The notes: a model not told the origin generated them from the letters alone. A stretch of DNA of 64,000 bases from CAVSWT01 sp963777515 (GCA_963777515.1 CAVZQU010000004.1:62001-126000); one strand, 5' to 3'; shown: positions 47,777-58,052, counted from the stretch's first letter. Made by a program: numbers and translations.

Positions 47777-48598
47777 ATGAAGAAATTAATAATTATATTT
47801 TCCTTTCTTATCATTACATCCTTAAATGCTCAGGTAATAATATCTCCCTATATAGTTTACACAGATGCCGGTAATAGGTATGGCAGTATGATTGTCCAGA
47901 ATGAATCAACGGAAATTTATGAAATTAGTATTTCATTTGTTTTCGGCTATCCAATTTCAGATTCTGTTGGAACAGTATCGATGAAATATATAAATGAACC
48001 TTCTCCAGAATTGCCCTCAATTGTGGATTGGATACGAGCCTTCCCTAAAAAATTTGTATTGAATCCAAAACAAAGACAAATAGTCAGGATGAGTGTAAGG
48101 CCTCCTGCCGGAATCAAAGATGGAACTTATTGGGCAAGAATAGTAACCTCCGCAGTTCCTCAGTCAACGTCAATAGACACAGTTAATAAAGGAGTTACAG
48201 CAAAAATTAAATTTGTACTAAACCAGGTAACATCTATTTTTTACAGAACAAATAATGTTGAAACCGGGATTAAGATTAATGATGTTAAAGTTTTAAAAGA
48301 TACAAATAAAATTACACTAAGAACTTCTGTTGAGCGAACTAATAATTCTCCTTTCATTGGAGATGTTGCTTATACTTTAACCGACTCTCTTGGCAACGTT
48401 GTAAAAGAAGGGAAGGAGTATGTTGCAGTATATTTTGATTTAATTAAAAACTTAACGTTTGAATTTGATAAAGAAATTGAACCGGGAAGATACAAAGCGG
48501 AGATAAAATTTATATCCAATGAAAAAGAAGACATACCTGAAAGCAAACTAAAACCTTTACCTCCAATTACAAAAACGATCGAGTTAGAAGTTAATTGA
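47777..48598 (+). CDS. PapD-like periplasmic chaperone
   Basis: 273 aa. Signal peptide LIIIFSFLIITSLNAQ. Two immunoglobulin-like domains; the first has VIISPYIVYTDAGNRYGSMI, FPKKFVLNPKQRQIVRMSVR (the beta-strand region used for donor-strand complementation) and DGTYWARIVTSAV, the second spans about 155-270. This matches fimbrial chaperones at usual size (about 240 aa). It would hold DUF4402 subunits in the periplasm and pass them to the usher-like barrel encoded next, whose TTG start overlaps its stop by four bases. Confidence 0.8.
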   Translation: MKKLIIIFSFLIITSLNAQVIISPYIVYTDAGNRYGSMIVQNESTEIYEISISFVFGYPISDSVGTVSMKYINEPSPELPSIVDWIRAFPKKFVLNPKQRQIVRMSVRPPAGIKDGTYWARIVTSAVPQSTSIDTVNKGVTAKIKFVLNQVTSIFYRTNNVETGIKINDVKVLKDTNKITLRTSVERTNNSPFIGDVAYTLTDSLGNVVKEGKEYVAVYFDLIKNLTFEFDKEIEPGRYKAEIKFISNEKEDIPESKLKPLPPITKTIELEVN

Positions 48599-51533
48599 AT
48601 GCAGTTAAAGTATCTTTATTAGTAGTTCTACTATTGTTTGAATTTGTAAAACTTCCTCAAGGTCAGGAAAAGGATTTCATTGCTTCAAATAAATCGAATA
48701 TTTTAACCGGCAAAAACCCTTCTATCCAAATAAATCAAATTAAAGGAGACAGAACCCCCAGAGAGAAAAGGCAAAATCAATCATCACCGAAAGAAAATAG
48801 AACTGATAATGGAAATTTATTTTCCAGGAAGCAAAGGTAATAATCAACTTCCATAAAAAGTGTAAGCAAATCCAATGAGCTAGATATTAGCAAGCAACCA
48901 ATAAAAGAAAATAAGCAAGCAGATATTGTTAAGATTAATGACTTTAAACGAAGCAATAATAAATAAAAACGTCAATCAATTTAAGCATTTTTGCGAAAAA
49001 GATGAGGATAAAATAAATTCTTCTAAAGCTGATAGAATCTGCTAATAAATCATTCGCAGATAGCCTAGAGGAAATAGTTGTAAATTTTAAATATGCTGGA
49101 CTAATAAACCAACCTCTTACTGCTTATTATCATAACGGGAATGTGTTCATTCCTGTTAGTGAGATTTTTAATCTGCTATTAATTGATAATAAAATTGACA
49201 AAAAGAATAAAAATATTTCCGGCTTTTATATTCTTCCCGAAGAAAAATATTTAATAGATTTTAATATTAAAAAAGCTCAAAGAGGAGATTCCACTTTTAT
49301 ATTTACCAATCGTGATTTTGTTGAAAAGGATTTTGATTACTTTGTCGATACCAAAACTCTTGAAACAATTTTTAATTTCCGTTTAGTATTGGACTTTTCC
49401 AATTTAACAGTAACGCTTTACACAAACAGGAGTTTGCCAGTTTATCAAAAATATTTAAGAGAAAAAAGCTACTCCACGGTTCTTAGTGAAGAAAAGCTTC
49501 CTGAGCCTTCAACAAAAATTATTAAAAGGGAAAAAACAAATTTATCCGGAGGAGTTTTTGATTATTATTTAACATCAACATTTACTAAAGGCACTAAACC
49601 GTACAGCACTTACCAGTTTGGCGGCGGTGGAGAATTGCTTGGCGGCAATGCCCAAATTGTAACGAGTGGGAGTTATTTTAATAATAAAATATTTTCCAGC
49701 GAAACAAATTATTTATGGCTATATGACCTCGAAAAAAATGATTATATGACAAAAGTTTCTTTGGGTGATGTTTCTTTTGACGGTCTAATTCCATCAACTT
49801 CAAGAGGAATACAAGTTACTAATGAACCATTAGAAACTAGAAGAGTTTACGCTTCATATCAGATAATGGACAAAGCTCCGCCTAATTATACAATTGAGCT
49901 TTATTTAAATGATAGATTAATTGATTATACAAAATCTGATGCAAGCGGTAATTTCAGATTCAAACTTCCTTTATCATATGGAACTACGCTTGTTCAATTA
50001 AAATATTATGGCCCTGACGGAGAGTATTATACTGATAAAAAAATATATCAAATCCCGTTTACCTTAATTCCTCCTAAGGAATTCAACTATAAATTAAGTG
50101 TCGGCAAATACGCTAAAACATCAAAGAACACAGCTAATGCGCACGCTGAATATGGAATTACAGATTGGTTAACAGAGCAAGCTGGTTTTGATTTTATTGA
50201 TGATCCGCTTTCAAGAAAGGGAATATTTTATAATTCACTTACGTCAAGAATTTCAGAGAATTACCTTTTAAATCTTTTAGCAGCTCCGAATGCTTATTAC
50301 ACTCTTTCTGCAAATGCTTTGTATTATTCGCAGGCATCTTTATCAATGGCATTTACGAATTATGAAAAGAACCCGGTTTACAATCCGGCAAAATTAGATA
50401 ATGAATTTAGTTCATTGTTTTTTGTTCCGTTGGAATCAGGGTTTAATTCATATAATGTTAATGGTGGATTTAGATACGCTCGTTCATCAAACTTAAAAAG
50501 ATATGACTATAGTCTTGGTGCACTTGCTTCTTTCGGCGGATTCAGTCCAACTCTAAATTATAACTTGATTCAGCTTGATGACGGAATCGAATTAAGGAAC
50601 AGGTCAGTAATTACACCGGGATTTTTATTAACTATTCCATGGTTGAGCAATGCACTAAGTTTCTTAAATGGAAATATTATTAACTCTAGATTGAATTATA
50701 ATTTGACGGATAAGAAGTTTGAAAATTTCAGCATATCCTTTTCATCAAGCATATTTAAGCATGGAAGAATTCAAATATCACATCAGCAGAATTTTCTCAG
50801 TTCAATTTCAACAACACAGGTTCAACTGATAATTGAATTTCCGTTTACACGCAGCTATACAACTGTTTCTGATAATTCGTTCAGCCAGAGTGTTCAGGGA
50901 GCAATATTATACAATGATAATTCTGATGAATTCAACTTCATGAATCGCCAGCAGCTTGGAAAATCAGCAGTTGCGATGAGAATGTTTTTAGATGAAAATG
51001 TAGATGGCGTTTATGATAACAATGAGCCGATTATTAAAAAGGGAAAGGTTGTGTTGAATAATGCTGGAACTTTTGAAAGAAGCGATGACGGTATTTTAAG
51101 AATTGAAGAATTGGCACCATATACAAAGTACGATGCAAAAATTGTAGAGTCATCAATTGATAATCCATTATGGGTTCCTAAATATAAAAATATAAGATTT
51201 ATAAGCGGTCCCAATAAAGTTAGGCCGATTGATATTCCTTTTTATGTTTCCGGCGAGTTAGATGGAACAGTAACTAAAATAGTGGGTAATGAAAAAACAG
51301 CAGTCGCCGGTATTAAAGTTCACATTGATGGAATTGATAACGATGTTAAACTATCAATTAATACTTTTAGTGATGGTTCATTTTATTATTTTGGATTAGC
51401 TCCTGGCAAGTATAAAATTTATTTAGATAAGTCACAGCTTGATTACTTAGGTGTAACATCATCTCCCGCAGAAAAAGAAATTGATTTAAAGCCTGATGGA
51501 ATAATTGATTTTGATTTCACACTTTCAAAATAA
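48595..51533 (+). CDS. Usher-like outer-membrane assembly protein (frameshifted)
   Basis: About 970 aa over several frames. Start TTG (48595), signal-like VSLLVVLLLFEFVKLPQG, then a low-complexity Lys/Asn/Gln/Ser linker to about 49040, and FKYAGLINQPLTAYYHNGNV. From 49143 the frame is intact: barrel strands around TYQFGGGGELLGGNAQIVTS, LGDVSFDGLIPSTSRGIQVT, plug/middle-domain-like YTIELYLNDRLIDYTKSDAS and GNFRFKLPLSYGTTLVQLKY; a C-terminal carboxypeptidase-regulatory-like Ig domain (GIKVHIDGIDN, FSDGSFYYFGLAPGKYKIYL). The order matches fimbrial ushers and related barrels. Frameshifts near 48840, 48960 and 49035. Confidence 0.8.
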
Positions 51534-51545
51534 AGTAACAAAAAT

Positions 51546-51824
51546 TTAATTTCTTCTTTTAGGCGAAAGAAAATTTAAAACTCCTGTAAACACAGCTCCG
51601 CCTATGATTGACCATAGAACAGGAAATGAATGCCCTCCTATATTGACTTCAAATAAATCGGGAAGTAATAATTTTTGTGCAATCCATTTTCCAATTAAGG
51701 CCCCGATAAAACCAATTATTATAGAAATTATACATCCGCCGTGTGAATAACCGGATAGTGCTTGTGCAATTCCTCCGCAGATTCCTGCTACAACTAATAA
51801 AATAATTATTTCTAAAAGGTTCAT
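51546..51824 (-). CDS. GlsB/YeaQ/YmgE-family membrane protein
   Basis: 92 aa with three hydrophobic helices (LLEIIILLVVAGICGGIAQA, GGCIISIIIGFIGALIGKWI, VLWSIIGGAVFTGVLNFL) and the GxxxG-rich pattern of the transglycosylase-associated family. These small membrane proteins are often stress-induced. It is convergent with the usher-like gene. Confidence 0.85.
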   Translation of the reverse strand: MNLLEIIILLVVAGICGGIAQALSGYSHGGCIISIIIGFIGALIGKWIAQKLLLPDLFEVNIGGHSFPVLWSIIGGAVFTGVLNFLSPKRRN

Positions 51825-52000
51825 ATAAATTCTTTCTTGAATAAAGTTTCATAAACAACCTATATTTATCAAATGAAAAAGGCAATGCCGTTTATCAAAA
51901 TAGGCTTCTTCATTATAAGATAATAAAAATATAATGTTTGGTAATTAAATTATGATTTTTAAATTGTAAATTTGTAAACTAAAATTAAGGAGATTAATAT

Positions 52001-52444
52001 TTGAAAATATTACTTGCTGCAGATCATGGCGGATTTGAACTTAAAAACAAAATAGCCGTATATTTAAAAAACAATAACCATGAAGTAATCGATTTAGGAA
52101 ATCAAAACTACGATCCGCTTGATGATTATCCTGATTTTGCAATTAAAATGGGTGAAGCTATTTCCCAAGGTGTTGCAAAATTAGGGATTTTGATTTGTGG
52201 AAGCGGAGTTGGAGCTTGCGTCACTGCAAATAAAATTAAAGGTGTTAGAGCATCTGTTTGTCATGATTCTTACTCAGCACGCCAAGGAGTTGAGCATGAC
52301 GATATGAATGTAATTTGCTTCGGCGCACGCATTATCGGCGATGCACTTGCTTACGATCTTGTAGATGCTTTTATAAATGCTAAATTCTTTAATGAAGGAA
52401 AGTATTTACGCCGATTGAAAAAAATAATTGATTTAGAAAAATAA
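52001..52444 (+). CDS. rpiB: Ribose-5-phosphate isomerase B
   Basis: 147 aa. It starts with TTG 9 bases after TAAGGAG. Motifs: ILLAADHGGFELKNKIAVYL, YDPLDDYPDFAIKMGEAISQ, GILICGSGVGACVTANKIKG (active-site Cys), VRASVCHDSYSARQGVEHDD and MNVICFGARIIG. It interconverts ribose-5-phosphate and ribulose-5-phosphate in the pentose phosphate pathway. First of the rpiB-tal-pgi cluster (22 bases before tal). Confidence 0.93.
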   Translation: MKILLAADHGGFELKNKIAVYLKNNNHEVIDLGNQNYDPLDDYPDFAIKMGEAISQGVAKLGILICGSGVGACVTANKIKGVRASVCHDSYSARQGVEHDDMNVICFGARIIGDALAYDLVDAFINAKFFNEGKYLRRLKKIIDLEK

Positions 52445-52465
52445 AAATGAAGTTAGGAGTTAAAA

Positions 52466-53600
52466 ATGAGTAACAAATTAAAAGAATTAGAAAAATTTGG
52501 TCAGAGTGTTTGGCTTGATAATATTAGTCGTGATAAAATTAATAAAGGTGAATTAAAAAACCTTATTGATGAAATAGGAATGAAAGGTGTAACATCAAAT
52601 CCGTCAATATTTCAAAAAGCAATTGCTTCCGGCAATGCCTACGATGAGCAAATAAAATCTACTACTTTCAAAAAATGCTGTCGCTTTCATCTGAAGAATT
52701 ATTTGAGCATTTAGAAGTTAAAGATATTCAAGATGGATGCGATATTCTTTTCCCGTTTATGAAAAGACAAATGGGGTAGATGGATATGTAAGCATTGAGG
52801 TTGCTCCGGGATTAGCTTACGAAACCGACAAAACAATTGAAGAAGCCAGAAGATTATTTAAAAGTGTTAACCGTCCCAATGTTATGATAAAGATTCCGGG
52901 CACAGCACAAGGATTACCGGCGATCAAACAAATGATAAGTGAAGGCGTTAATATAAATATCACTTTAATATTCTCTCCAAAAGTTTATGAAGATGTTGTT
53001 GAAGCATACTTAAGCGGGCTTGAAGAAAGAGTTAAAAGAAATGAAAGCATCAATCAAATTGCTTCTGTTGCAAGCTTTTTTATTAGCCGAATTGACTCAA
53101 TGGTTGACAAGGAATTAGAGAAAAAAGGGAATAAAGATCTTCAAGGAAAAATTGCAGTTGCCAATGCCAAATTAGTTTATCAAACCGGTAAGAAATTATT
53201 CAGCAGTGAAAGATTTAAAAAACTTGAAGCAAAAGGAGCAAAGCTTCAAAGATTATTATGGGCAAGCACCAGTACCAAAAATCCAAGTTATCCCGAAACA
53301 CTTTATGTAGACGAATTAATCGGAAAAGATACCGTAAACACAATGCCTGACGAGACTATTGAGGCATTTAAGAGTCATGGTAATTTGAAAAAGGATGCTA
53401 TCGAAACTGATCTGGATAAAGCTCAAGCTGAAATGAAAAAGTTGAAAGATCTTTCAATCGAATTTGAAGAAGTTACAGATAAACTTACCAAAGAAGGCGT
53501 AGATAAATTTATTGCATCATATAATGAACTGATCAGTGAAATAAGTAATAAGGCTAATAATTTTAAGAATAAGGATAAAAGTGCAAATGTTAACGCTTAG
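52466..53600 (+). CDS. tal: Transaldolase (frameshifted)
   Basis: About 378 aa repaired. N-terminal frame: FGQSVWLDNISRDKINKGEL, GVTSNPSIFQKAIASGNAYD; after a missing A near 52672 (TTCAAAAAATGC) the protein continues LSLSSEELFEHLEVKDIQDG, and after another missing T near 52752, PVYEKTNGVDGYVSIEVAPG, then NRPNVMIKIPGTAQGLPAIK (Schiff-base Lys region), INITLIFSPKVYEDVVEAYL, and KLQRLLWASTSTKNPSYPET. The long type transaldolase found fused to Pgi in some bacteria. Ends at 53600, overlapping the pgi start. Confidence 0.88.
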
Positions 53601-55258
53601 TAAAGATATTGAGGAACTTGTAAGTAAAAGACTTAATGAATGGGAATCCGATAATGTGTTGGAAAGAATGTGGGAGTGCGATCCAACGGTATGGAAACCT
53701 AAAAAAGAAGATGACGTTGAGCTTTCCAACCGGATTGGCTGGCTTGATCTTCCTGCTTCAATGCAAAAAGAGGTTTCTGGTTTAAATAAATTTGCTGATG
53801 AAGTTAAAGAAAAATATAGCAGCGTTGTTCTCCTTGGAATGGGGGGCAGCAGCTTGGCGCCGGAGGTTTTCTTTAAAACTTTTGGAAATAAAAATGGTTA
53901 TCCAACATTAACTGTTCTTGACAGCACTCATCCTGAATCTGTTGAAAATGTTATAAACACTCATGACTTAAAGAAGACAATTTTTATTGTTGCAAGTAAA
54001 TCCGGCGGAACAACAGAGACAATGTCTTTCTTCTATACTTTCTTTAATGAAGTTTCAAAATTTAATTCGAATCCCGGCGAACAATTCATTGCAACAACGG
54101 ATGCCGACTCAAATCTTGAAAAATTAGCTGAAGAGAAAAAATTCAGAAGAACTTTTACAACTCCCGGAAGAAGTTGGCGGAAGATATTCTGCGCTTACAT
54201 TTTTTGGATTGGTTCCAGCTTCTTTAATTGGAGTTGATGTTGAATTACTGCTTCAAAGAGCAAAGGAAGAAGTTCTTAAAAATTCTAAAGATACTAAAGT
54301 ACAGGATAGTCCTGGCAGTATTTTAGGTGCTGCAATGGGAGAACTTGCTAAACAAGGCAAAGATAAAATTACAATTATTGCTTCACCTAAAATTTCTCCT
54401 TTTCCTGTTTGGGTTGAGCAGCTAATTGCAGAAAGTACAGGCAAAGAAGATAAAGGAATTTTACCTGTAGTTGATGAGGCAATTGGTTTGCCTGATGTTT
54501 ATCATAAAGATAGAGTTTTTGCTTATCTTCGTTTGAAAGATGATGATAATTCAAATCTTGATGCCGCTGTTGATAAATTGGCAAAAGCTGGATTTCCAAT
54601 AATCAAATTTGATCTAGAAGATAAATATGATTTAGGAAAAGAATTTTTTAGATGGGAAGTTGCTACGGCTTTGTCGGGAGCTGTATTAGAAATCAATCCT
54701 TTCAATCAGCCAAATGTTCAGCTTGCAAAGAATCTGGCAAATGAAAGTATGAAGGAGTTTAAGGAAAAAGGAAAACTGCCTGAACAAGAACCTGTAATAA
54801 AAAGTGATGAGATTACTGTTTTCGGAGATACTAATAAGGGTAAAGTTGATGAAGCATTGAAAGGATTTTTATCTCAAGGAAAAGATAATACTTACGTTGC
54901 AGTTATGGCGTTCATTCCGCCAAATAAAAAAACTGATGATGCATTAGAGTCTTTAAGAAAAACAATTCGTGATAAATATAAATATGCAGTAACAGTTGGC
55001 TACGGACCTCGCTTTTTACATTCAACGGGACAGCTTCATAAAGGCGATGGAAATCATGGTTTGTTTATTCAATTTACTTCTGAAATAGGTAAAAATATTG
55101 AAGTGCCTGAAAAAGGCTATTCATTTGGAACTTTAATTACTGCTCAAGCACAAGGTGATATGAAGGCGCTTCATAATAGAGGCAGAAAAGTTATCCGGTT
55201 CCATTTGAAAGGCGATTTACCCGGGAAAATTAATTCTCTGGAAGCTATTTTGAAATAA
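53587..55258 (+). CDS. pgi: Glucose-6-phosphate isomerase (frameshifted)
   Basis: About 557 aa. The first frame (from 53587, ATG inside the end of tal, 14-base overlap) has SSVVLLGMGGSSLAPEVFFK and TIFIVASKSGGTTETMSFFY; after a frameshift near 54165 (TTTACAACTCCCGGAAGAAG) coding continues with GGRYSALTFFGLVPASLIGV, KISPFPVWVEQLIAESTGKE and YGPRFLHSTGQLHKGDGNHG. These match the Pgi module of bifunctional transaldolase/Pgi proteins. It converts glucose-6-phosphate to fructose-6-phosphate. Whether it is fused to tal or a separate overlapping gene is open. Confidence 0.85.
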
Positions 55259-55362
55259 AGAAAAATTTATCCGTCAGAGATATTGGTTTAGTATTTTAGT
55301 TTTAAAGTGGTTATTTATATGTTCAATTTTTTGAAATATAGATAATCACTTTTTATTTATAA

Positions 55363-55425
55363 GTCATCCCGAATTTATTTCGGGATCTATTTTATTTTCA
55401 GACTCTGAAATAAATTCAGAATGAC
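55363..55425. repeat. MITE-like element with imperfect terminal inverted repeats
   Basis: A 63-nt unit starting GTCATCCCGAATTTATTTC (55363-55381) and ending with the reverse complement of GTCATTCTGAATTTATTTC (55407-55425), two mismatches in 19 bases. An inner hairpin (ATCCCGAA / TTCGGGAT) is present. It sits between pgi and the next gene. Confidence 0.7.
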
Positions 55426-55452
55426 CATCTCTAATTATTTTGAAGATTGAAT

Positions 55453-56709
55453 ATGATAAAGAAAATATTACTGCTGTTTTTGTTTGCTAATTTCTTTGTG
55501 CTGGCTCAGTCAAAGATTTTAATTTATATGGATTTGAAACAAACCGATCATTTAAAGGCCTACGGTATTACTTTTCACGCATTGCAAGATGGGATTAAAG
55601 CAGATTGGCTATTGAATTATCGTGGCGGGTCGTTTATGATTGATTATTCTGATAAGATTGCAAACGAGTGCCGTGTTGAGGGAGTTGCATTCGATAATAT
55701 TTCTGCCTCACAAGCGGCGCAGATTTATTCAGAGGTTCAGAGTGAAAATAATAATATGGATGTAGAGAGATTAGAGAAGGCGCCAAAGATTGCTGTCTAT
55801 GTTCCGCCTGGATTTTCACCCTGGGATGATGCAGTTACTCTTGCTCTTGAATATGCAAAAGTTCCATATGATAAAGTTTGGAATGATGAAATTCTACAAG
55901 GCGATTTATCAAAATATGATTGGCTTCATCTTCATCACGAAGACTTTACCGGACAATATGGAAAATTTTATGCAAGCTTTAGTAATGCTCAATGGTATAT
56001 TGATCAGCAAATGATGTATGAAAAAGATGCGAAGAAAAACGGCTACAAAAAAGTATCAGAAATGATGAAAGCGGTTGCACAGACAATAAAAAATTTTGTA
56101 GGCAACGGCGGATTTTTATTTGCTATGTGTTCTGCAACTGATTCTTATGACATTGCACTTGCTGCACACAATGTTGATATATGTGCTGAGATGTATGATG
56201 GTGATGCTGCAGATCCAAATGCACAGGAGAAGCTGGATTTTTCAAATACACTTGCCTTTACTAATTTTAAATTAGAAATGAATCCGTATGTTTATGAATA
56301 CAGCGATATAGATGTTCAGCCAAATGAAATCGGAAATTTTCAGAATGATTATTTTACTTTATTTCAATTCTCTGCGAAGTATGATCCAGTCCCAACTATG
56401 TTAACGCAAGATCACACAAATGTAATTAGAGGGTTCATGGGACAAACAACCATGTTTCATAAAAAAGATATTAAGCCTTCAGTAATCATTCTCGCTCAGC
56501 GTGAAGGAACTGATCAGATAAAATATATTCATGGAAATTACGGCAGAGGGACATTTACATTTTACGGCGGCCATGATCCTGAGGATTACCAGCATGCCGT
56601 GGGAGATCCGCCGACAGATTTATCTTTATATAAAAACTCACCCGGCTATAGATTAATTTTAAATAATATTTTATTTCCCGCAGCTAAAAAGAAAAAACAA
56701 AAAACTTAA
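55453..56709 (+). CDS. Exported protein of the family mislabelled asparagine synthetase B (GATase-like fold)
   Basis: 418 aa from the ATG at 55453. Signal peptide IKKILLLFLFANFFVLAQ. The middle shows a class I GATase-like Rossmann fold: KIAVYVPPGFSPWDDAVTLA, LSKYDWLHLHHEDFTGQYG, and TIKNFVGNGGFLFAMCSATD with the nucleophile-position Cys, and later GTFTFYGGHDPEDYQHAVG. No asparagine synthetase domain (glutaminase or ATP pyrophosphatase) is present. Function unknown; periplasmic or surface. The FAH gene follows by 11 bases, so co-transcription is likely. Confidence 0.6.
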   Translation: MIKKILLLFLFANFFVLAQSKILIYMDLKQTDHLKAYGITFHALQDGIKADWLLNYRGGSFMIDYSDKIANECRVEGVAFDNISASQAAQIYSEVQSENNNMDVERLEKAPKIAVYVPPGFSPWDDAVTLALEYAKVPYDKVWNDEILQGDLSKYDWLHLHHEDFTGQYGKFYASFSNAQWYIDQQMMYEKDAKKNGYKKVSEMMKAVAQTIKNFVGNGGFLFAMCSATDSYDIALAAHNVDICAEMYDGDAADPNAQEKLDFSNTLAFTNFKLEMNPYVYEYSDIDVQPNEIGNFQNDYFTLFQFSAKYDPVPTMLTQDHTNVIRGFMGQTTMFHKKDIKPSVIILAQREGTDQIKYIHGNYGRGTFTFYGGHDPEDYQHAVGDPPTDLSLYKNSPGYRLILNNILFPAAKKKKQKT

Positions 56710-56720
56710 AAATATGAAGC

Positions 56721-57368
56721 ATGAAATCAATTAAAATTAAAAACACCGCAAAAGAATTTCCAATTAATAAAATAGTTTGTGTTGGAAGAAATTATGCAGA
56801 ACATGCAAAGGAACTTGGGAATGAAATTCCAGAAAAGCCTGTAATATTTTTAAAGCCTGCTTCTTCAGTAATTTTTAGCGGCGATAAAATTATCTATCCA
56901 AATTTTTCTAACGAAATGCATCACGAAGTCGAGCTTGTTTTATTAATTGGCAAGACAATTAAAGATGCTGATAAAAAAATAGCTGAACAAGCTATCGTGG
57001 GTTATGGAGTTGGATTAGATATGACTTTACGCGATATCCAAAGTGAACTGAAGAAAAAAGGCCATCCATGGACGATTGCAAAATGTTTTGATACCTCAGC
57101 TGTTTTAAGTGAATTTATTTCAAAGCAGGATTACAATTTAACTTTGGAAGAAGAGATATCTTTACATGTTAATGGTGCAATAAGGCAAAAAGAAAAATTA
57201 AACAAGATGATTTTTAACCCAATTGAAATTATTGAATACATTTCATCACTAATGATATTGGAAGAAGGAGATTTAGTTTTTACCGGAACACCCGCCGGTG
57301 TAAGTAAAGTTGAAAAGGGAGATAAACTTTTTGCAGAGATAAAAGGGATTGCTTCTTTTAAAATGTGA
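56721..57368 (+). CDS. Fumarylacetoacetate hydrolase-family enzyme
   Basis: 215 aa. Motifs: IVCVGRNYAEHAKELGNEIP, VIFLKPASSVIFSGDKI, MHHEVELVLLIGKTIKDAD (metal-binding Glu pair), WTIAKCFDTSAVLSEF, and GDLVFTGTPAGVSKVEKGD. Size and motifs fit single-domain FAH enzymes such as acylpyruvases and oxaloacetate decarboxylases. It hydrolyses a C-C bond in a beta-diketo or acylpyruvate compound; substrate not determined. Downstream, convergent, is the PIN toxin gene. Confidence 0.88.
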   Translation: MKSIKIKNTAKEFPINKIVCVGRNYAEHAKELGNEIPEKPVIFLKPASSVIFSGDKIIYPNFSNEMHHEVELVLLIGKTIKDADKKIAEQAIVGYGVGLDMTLRDIQSELKKKGHPWTIAKCFDTSAVLSEFISKQDYNLTLEEEISLHVNGAIRQKEKLNKMIFNPIEIIEYISSLMILEEGDLVFTGTPAGVSKVEKGDKLFAEIKGIASFKM

Positions 57369-57406
57369 AGTTGAATAAATTTTTAAAATATCTACGAAGA
57401 ACTCAA

Positions 57407-57781
57407 CTAAGATTTAAAAACTGGGTTTATAATTTTTAATTCTTTAATCTTAGCGAGGTGTGAATCATGCGTAATTAGTGAAGCTTTATTTAGATAAGCA
57501 GTTGCACATACGATAGCATCGGGAAGTTTAAGTTTGAATTCCTTTCTTAATCGAATGGTATTTTCTTTTATATCATCATCATAACCAATAACTTCTATAT
57601 CCTTTATAAAATTTTCAATTTTTTCTTCCTCTGTTTTATTTATTTCTGGATAAGACAATAATTCCAATTCATTGATAAAAGAGAGTATAAATTCACCTTC
57701 CGGTAAATTATTGATTTCTATTTTCCCACCAAGTAAGTATAAAACAATATTAGTGTCTAAGAGAAATTTATTACCACTCAT
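57407..57781 (-). CDS. PIN-domain toxin (VapC-like)
   Basis: 124 aa. Acidic active-site residues in order: KFLLDTNIVLYLLGG (Asp), LSFINELELLSYPEI (Glu), LKLPDAIVCATAYLN (Asp), LITHDSHLAKIKEL (Asp). The family cuts RNA (often tRNA or rRNA) to stop growth. The gene overlaps the preceding antitoxin by 11 bases, as in toxin-antitoxin pairs. It lies between fumarylacetoacetate hydrolase and ruvA. Confidence 0.85.
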   Translation of the reverse strand: MSGNKFLLDTNIVLYLLGGKIEINNLPEGEFILSFINELELLSYPEINKTEEEKIENFIKDIEVIGYDDDIKENTIRLRKEFKLKLPDAIVCATAYLNKASLITHDSHLAKIKELKIINPVFKS

Positions 57782-57977
57782 TTCTTAATTCTTTTTGAAA
57801 TTTTAATGGATCAATGTTTAGGTTAAGAGTGCCATCAAATTTTTTAATTTTATCTTTTGTCATTTTGGGGGATTCTGATTTCTCCCTGGAAAGTATTTTA
57901 TCCAATAAAGGTAAAGGAATTATTGCTTTAATCTTTTCCCCTTTTTCATTTACAATATATTCAATGCTTTCTGACAT
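57771..57977 (-). CDS. Antitoxin of the PIN toxin pair
   Basis: 68 aa: an N-terminal beta-strand pattern (SIEYIVNEKGEKIKAIIPLP) then helical Lys-rich residues and a C-terminal GTLNLNIDPLKFQKELRNEW that would wrap the toxin. Not a standard Phd or AbrB sequence, though the strand region is similar in shape to such antitoxins. The call follows from position: it ends in an 11-base overlap with the PIN gene. It probably also represses the operon. Confidence 0.65.
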   Translation of the reverse strand: MSESIEYIVNEKGEKIKAIIPLPLLDKILSREKSESPKMTKDKIKKFDGTLNLNIDPLKFQKELRNEW

Positions 57978-58052
57978 ATTTTCACCATTACCTAATTGAA
58001 TTCTACTTAAATATACACTAATAGACTCCCATCTTCAAGAGAAGGAAATTTG

